DNA of 64,000 bases from positions 2,976,001-3,040,000 of the forward strand of contig NZ_CP024985.1 of the NCBI RefSeq assembly GCF_002803845.1, in the 5' to 3' direction. Below are positions 61,161 through 64,000 of this stretch, piece after piece (position 1 is the first letter of the stretch; each line of letters opens with the position of its first letter). The DNA comes from Streptomyces lavendulae subsp. lavendulae (GTDB taxonomy: Bacteria > Actinomycetota > Actinomycetes > Streptomycetales > Streptomycetaceae). A program made the translations under genes and the position numbers. The notes beneath the pieces were generated by a model that saw only the letters and a program-made list of their open reading frames with translations, was not told the origin of the DNA and did no database searches.

Positions 61161-62099
61161 ATGAGCGACACTTCCTCCCCCTTCGGCTTCGAGCTCGTGC
61201 GGCGTGGTTACGACCGCGGTCAGGTGGACGACCGCATTACCAAGCTGGTCTCCGACCGCGACAGCGCACTTGGACGCATCAACTCTCTGGAAAAGCGCAT
61301 CGAGGAGCTACACCTCGAAACGCAGAACGCCCAGGCCCAGGTGAGCGACGCCGAGCCGTCGTACGCCGGTCTGGGCGCCCGGGTCGAGAAGATCCTGCGA
61401 CTGGCCGAGGAGGAGGCGATGGACCTTCGCGAGGAGGCCCGTCGCGCGGCCGAGCAGCACCGTGAGCTGGCGGAGTCGGCCGCCCAGCAGGTGCGCAACG
61501 ACGCCGAGTCGTTCGCGGCGGACCGCAAGTCGAAGGCGGAGGACGAGGGCGTCCGCATCGTCGAGAAGGCCAAGGGCGACGCCTCCACCCTGCGCGCCGA
61601 GGCCCAGAAGGACGCGGCCTCCAAGCGCGAGGAGGCCGACGCCCTGTTCGAGGAGACCCGCGCCAAGGCCGCCCAGGCCGCCGCGGACTTCGAGACCAAC
61701 CTGGCCAAGCGGCGGGAGCAGTCCGAGCGCGACCTGGCCTCGCGTCAGCAGAAGGCCGAGAAGCGCCTCGCGGAGATCGAGCACCGCGCGGAGCAGCTGC
61801 GCCTGGAGGCCGAGAAGCTCCGTACGGACGCCGAGCGCCGGGCCCGCCAGACCGTGGAGACCGCGCAGCGCCAGGCCGAGGACATCGTCGCCGACGCGAA
61901 CGCGAAGGCCGACCGGATCCGCAGCGAGTCCGAGCGCGAGCTGGCGGCGCTCACCAACCGCCGCGACTCCATCAACGCGCAGCTGACCAACGTCCGCGAG
62001 ATGCTGGCGACTCTGACCGGCGCGGCCGTGGCCGCGGCCAACCCGATCGTCGACGACGAGCCCGTGTCCCGGGGCGTGCCGGCGCAGCAGAGCCGCTGA
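61161..62099 (+). CDS. filP: FilP: intermediate-filament-like coiled-coil protein
   Basis: 312 aa from ATG 61161. N-terminus FGFELVRRGYDRGQVDDRI resembles the DivIVA lipid-binding N-terminus, followed by a long Ala/Glu/Arg coiled coil (AEEEAMDLREEARRAAEQHR, AEKLRTDAERRARQTVETAQ). A C-terminal TLTGAAVAAANP and a short tail close it. FilP forms filaments behind the hyphal tip, supports cell stiffness and binds DivIVA. It is also known as a cellulose-binding protein in some strains. Confidence 0.94.
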   Translation: MSDTSSPFGFELVRRGYDRGQVDDRITKLVSDRDSALGRINSLEKRIEELHLETQNAQAQVSDAEPSYAGLGARVEKILRLAEEEAMDLREEARRAAEQHRELAESAAQQVRNDAESFAADRKSKAEDEGVRIVEKAKGDASTLRAEAQKDAASKREEADALFEETRAKAAQAAADFETNLAKRREQSERDLASRQQKAEKRLAEIEHRAEQLRLEAEKLRTDAERRARQTVETAQRQAEDIVADANAKADRIRSESERELAALTNRRDSINAQLTNVREMLATLTGAAVAAANPIVDDEPVSRGVPAQQSR

Positions 62100-62126
62100 G
62101 CCGCCGGTAGACGGACTCACGGTGTC

Positions 62127-62163
62127 GGGCCGTACGTCACTCTTTTGAGGTGGCGTACGGCCC
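62127..62163 (+). terminator. Terminator after filP
   Basis: 14-bp arms GGGCCGTACGTCAC (62127-62140) and GTGGCGTACGGCCC (62150-62163) with one G-T-type mismatch and a nine-base loop, just 23 bp before the next start. Confidence 0.75.
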
Positions 62164-62185
62164 TTCGGCGTTCTAGCGTGGCCGC

Positions 62186-63178
62186 ATGATCGAGCTTGAG
62201 GGCCTTACCAAACGATTCGGCGCGAAGACCGCCGTGGACAACCTCAGCTTCCAGGTCAGACCGGGGGTGGTGACCGGCTTCCTCGGCCCCAACGGGGCGG
62301 GGAAGTCCACGACCATGCGCATGATGCTCGACCTCGACAACCCGACCAACGGTACGGTCCGGATCGACGGCAAGCACTACCGGGACCTGACGGAACCGCT
62401 GAAGCACATCGGGGCGCTGCTGGACGCGAAGGCCATGCACGGCGGCCGCAGCGCGTACAACAACCTCCTCTGCCTGGCCGAGTCGAACCGGATCCCGCGC
62501 AGCCGCGTGGCCGAGGTCCTGGACCTCGTCGGCCTGACGCCGGTGGCGAAGAAGAAGTCGAAAGGATTTTCGCTCGGAATGGGCCAGAGGCTGGGAATCG
62601 CCTCCGCCCTGCTCGGGGATCCGGAGATCCTCATGTTCGACGAACCCGTCAATGGTCTGGACCCGGAGGGAATTCTCTGGATCCGCAATCTTATGAAGGG
62701 GCTGGCCGCCGAGGGGAGGACGATCTTCGTCTCCTCCCATCTGATGAGCGAAATGGCCCTGACCGCGGACCATTTGGTGGTGATCGGACAAGGGAGGCTC
62801 CTTGCCGACTTGTCGATGTCCGATTTCATCCAGCAGAACTCGCGCAGTTACGTGCGCCTGCGCACCCCACAGCAGGAACGGCTGAAGGACGTCCTGCACG
62901 AGGCCGGGATCGACGCCGTCAGCGTGCCCGCCACCGGAGCCCTGGAGATCGACGGGGTCCCGGCGGAGCGGCTCGGCGAGCTGGCCGCCCAGCACCAGAT
63001 CGTGCTGCACGAACTCAGCCCGCAACGGGCTTCACTGGAGGAAGCGTTCATGCGCATGACGGCGGACTCCGTCGAGTACCACGCCCACGCGCCGGGGACC
63101 ACCGCGCCCGCGGGCGCGGCCACCGCCGCCCCCGCCTGGGGCGCCGGCTACGAGGCGACGCGCGAAGGCGGCGAGTGA
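62186..63178 (+). CDS. ABC transporter ATP-binding subunit
   Basis: 330 aa from ATG 62186. Walker A GPNGAGKST at residues 34-42, signature SLGMGQ at 129-134 (a Met replaces the usual second Gly region), Walker B ILMFDEP at 148-154, and the H-loop in VSSHLMSEM. The C-terminal ~100 residues (LKDVLHEAGIDAVSVPATG) are an added domain plus an Ala/Pro-rich tail. It energises the permease encoded four bases downstream. Substrate unknown. Confidence 0.92.
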   Translation: MIELEGLTKRFGAKTAVDNLSFQVRPGVVTGFLGPNGAGKSTTMRMMLDLDNPTNGTVRIDGKHYRDLTEPLKHIGALLDAKAMHGGRSAYNNLLCLAESNRIPRSRVAEVLDLVGLTPVAKKKSKGFSLGMGQRLGIASALLGDPEILMFDEPVNGLDPEGILWIRNLMKGLAAEGRTIFVSSHLMSEMALTADHLVVIGQGRLLADLSMSDFIQQNSRSYVRLRTPQQERLKDVLHEAGIDAVSVPATGALEIDGVPAERLGELAAQHQIVLHELSPQRASLEEAFMRMTADSVEYHAHAPGTTAPAGAATAAPAWGAGYEATREGGE

Positions 63179-63181
63179 CCC

Positions 63182-63958
63182 ATGGCCTTCACCGCCGTCC
63201 TCAAGTCCGAGTGGACCAAGATCCGCACGGTCGCCTCCACGAGCTGGACCCTGGCCTGCGCCCTGCTGGTCACGGTCGGCATCAGCGCACTGCTCTGCTC
63301 CTTCGTCTCGTCCCGCTTCAAGGACATGTCCGCCGCGGAGAAGCTGACCTTCGACCCGACCATGACCAGCTTCGCGGGCATGTCCCTCGGCCAGCTGGCG
63401 ATGATCGTCTTCGGGGTCCTGGTGGTCGGCACCGAGTACAGCTCGGGCATGATCCGCACCTCGCTGGCCGCCGTGCCCCGGCGCGCGAGCTTCCTCTTCG
63501 GCAAGCTCACGGTCGCCACCGCCCTGGCGCTGGTCGTGGGTCTCGCCACCAGCTTCCTGTCCTTCTTCCTCGGCCAGGCCCTGCTGGGCGACCACGGCAT
63601 CGGCATCGGCGAGGACAACGTCCTGCGCGCGGTGGCCGGGGCCGGGGTGTACATGGCCCTGATCGCGCTGTTCTCGATGGGCGTGACCGCCGTCCTGCGC
63701 AGCTCGATCCTGGCGCTCGGCATCCTGATGCCGTTCTTCTTCCTGATCTCGACGATCCTCGGGGCCTTCGAGGCGACCCGGAAGGTGGCCCAGTACTTCC
63801 CGGACCAGGCCGGCTCCAAGATCATGGAAACCGTCACGGACACCACGAACCAGGTCCACGCTCCCTACGGCCCCTGGGGCGGACTCGGGATCATGCTCCT
63901 GTGGGTGCTGGCGGCCGTACTCGGCGGATACCTGGTGCTCAAGAAGCGCGACGCGTGA
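63182..63958 (+). CDS. ABC-2 type transporter permease
   Basis: 258 aa from ATG 63182. About six helices: TSWTLACALLVTVGISALLC, LAMIVFGVLVVGTEYSSGMI, LTVATALALVVGLATSFLSF and LGIMLLWVLAAVLGGYLVLK among them; EYSSGMIRTSLAAVPRR is the ABC-2 hallmark. With the ATPase it forms an export or membrane-remodelling transporter. The 42 bp after it to the window end hold no feature I can name. Confidence 0.92.
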   Translation: MAFTAVLKSEWTKIRTVASTSWTLACALLVTVGISALLCSFVSSRFKDMSAAEKLTFDPTMTSFAGMSLGQLAMIVFGVLVVGTEYSSGMIRTSLAAVPRRASFLFGKLTVATALALVVGLATSFLSFFLGQALLGDHGIGIGEDNVLRAVAGAGVYMALIALFSMGVTAVLRSSILALGILMPFFFLISTILGAFEATRKVAQYFPDQAGSKIMETVTDTTNQVHAPYGPWGGLGIMLLWVLAAVLGGYLVLKKRDA

Positions 63959-64000
63959 GGGACGGGAGTGACCCGGCGTCCTCCTTGTGACGGACGCCTC

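Noticed and set aside
56311..62099. Tandem repeats of scy/filP considered as a mobile or CRISPR-like array
   Set aside because: The units are protein-coding, imperfect and keep the frame; spacing varies and no cas gene or terminal repeat is present.

Overview
The window is high-GC (roughly 72-73%) DNA with third-position G/C codon bias, many GTG/TTG starts and dense stop/start overlaps. It encodes the Streptomyces-specific coiled-coil proteins Scy and FilP and the GlgE maltosyltransferase set. The source is therefore almost certainly a Streptomyces chromosome (core region, complete except at the edges). From memory, the gene order from about 10.9 kb rightwards follows the S. coelicolor SCO5447-to-SCO5394 segment. 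That is recollection, not a search.

Layout. (1) 1-10.9 kb: cell-surface polysaccharide region: a truncated polymerase-like membrane protein, a WcaF-type acetyltransferase, a GT4 glycosyltransferase, DUF6458 and lipoprotein genes, a large propeller/FnIII/LamG/DNRLRE secreted protein, gmd and fcl (GDP-L-fucose synthesis) and a polyprenyl-phosphate sugar transferase. (2) 11-17 kb: secreted M4 metalloprotease, small secreted protein, a DHA2 drug exporter divergent from a double Lrp/AsnC regulator. (3) 17-29.7 kb: alpha-glucan metabolism: glgP and three small genes on the minus strand, then glgE-treS-mak-glgB on the plus strand, coupling trehalose, maltose-1-phosphate and glycogen. (4) 29.7-31.6 kb: merR-trx operon with a clear MerR-type operator, and an XRE regulator. 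(5) 31.7-37.9 kb: pfkA divergent from pta-ackA-pyk. (6) 38-42.8 kb: a frameshifted small gene plus partner, a DUF6230/DUF6114/secreted-protein operon, and a thioredoxin-TPR (YbbN-like) gene. (7) 43-49.7 kb: TetR, isobutyryl-CoA mutase large subunit, marR-DUF3817, an MFS/ArsR divergent pair, DUF3817-MTH1187. (8) 49.9-56.1 kb: three tandem AIM24 paralogues, MarR, a PepSY protein, thiolase-meaB, methylmalonyl-CoA epimerase. (9) 56.3-64 kb: scy, filP and an ABC-2 transporter.

How they fit together: the glg set turns trehalose into branched glucan; pfkA, pyk and pta-ackA form a glycolysis/overflow module; icmA, meaB, epimerase and thiolase handle short-chain and branched acyl-CoA; scy-filP build the tip-growth cytoskeleton. 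I see no phage, IS, CRISPR array, tRNA or rRNA. The least explained parts are the DUF6230 triad with its direct-repeat upstream site, the triple AIM24 operon, the poly-C interrupted gene pair at 38.1 kb, the overlapping leader ORF before glgE, and the near-perfect palindromes in front of icmA, merR and the ArsR/MFS pair.
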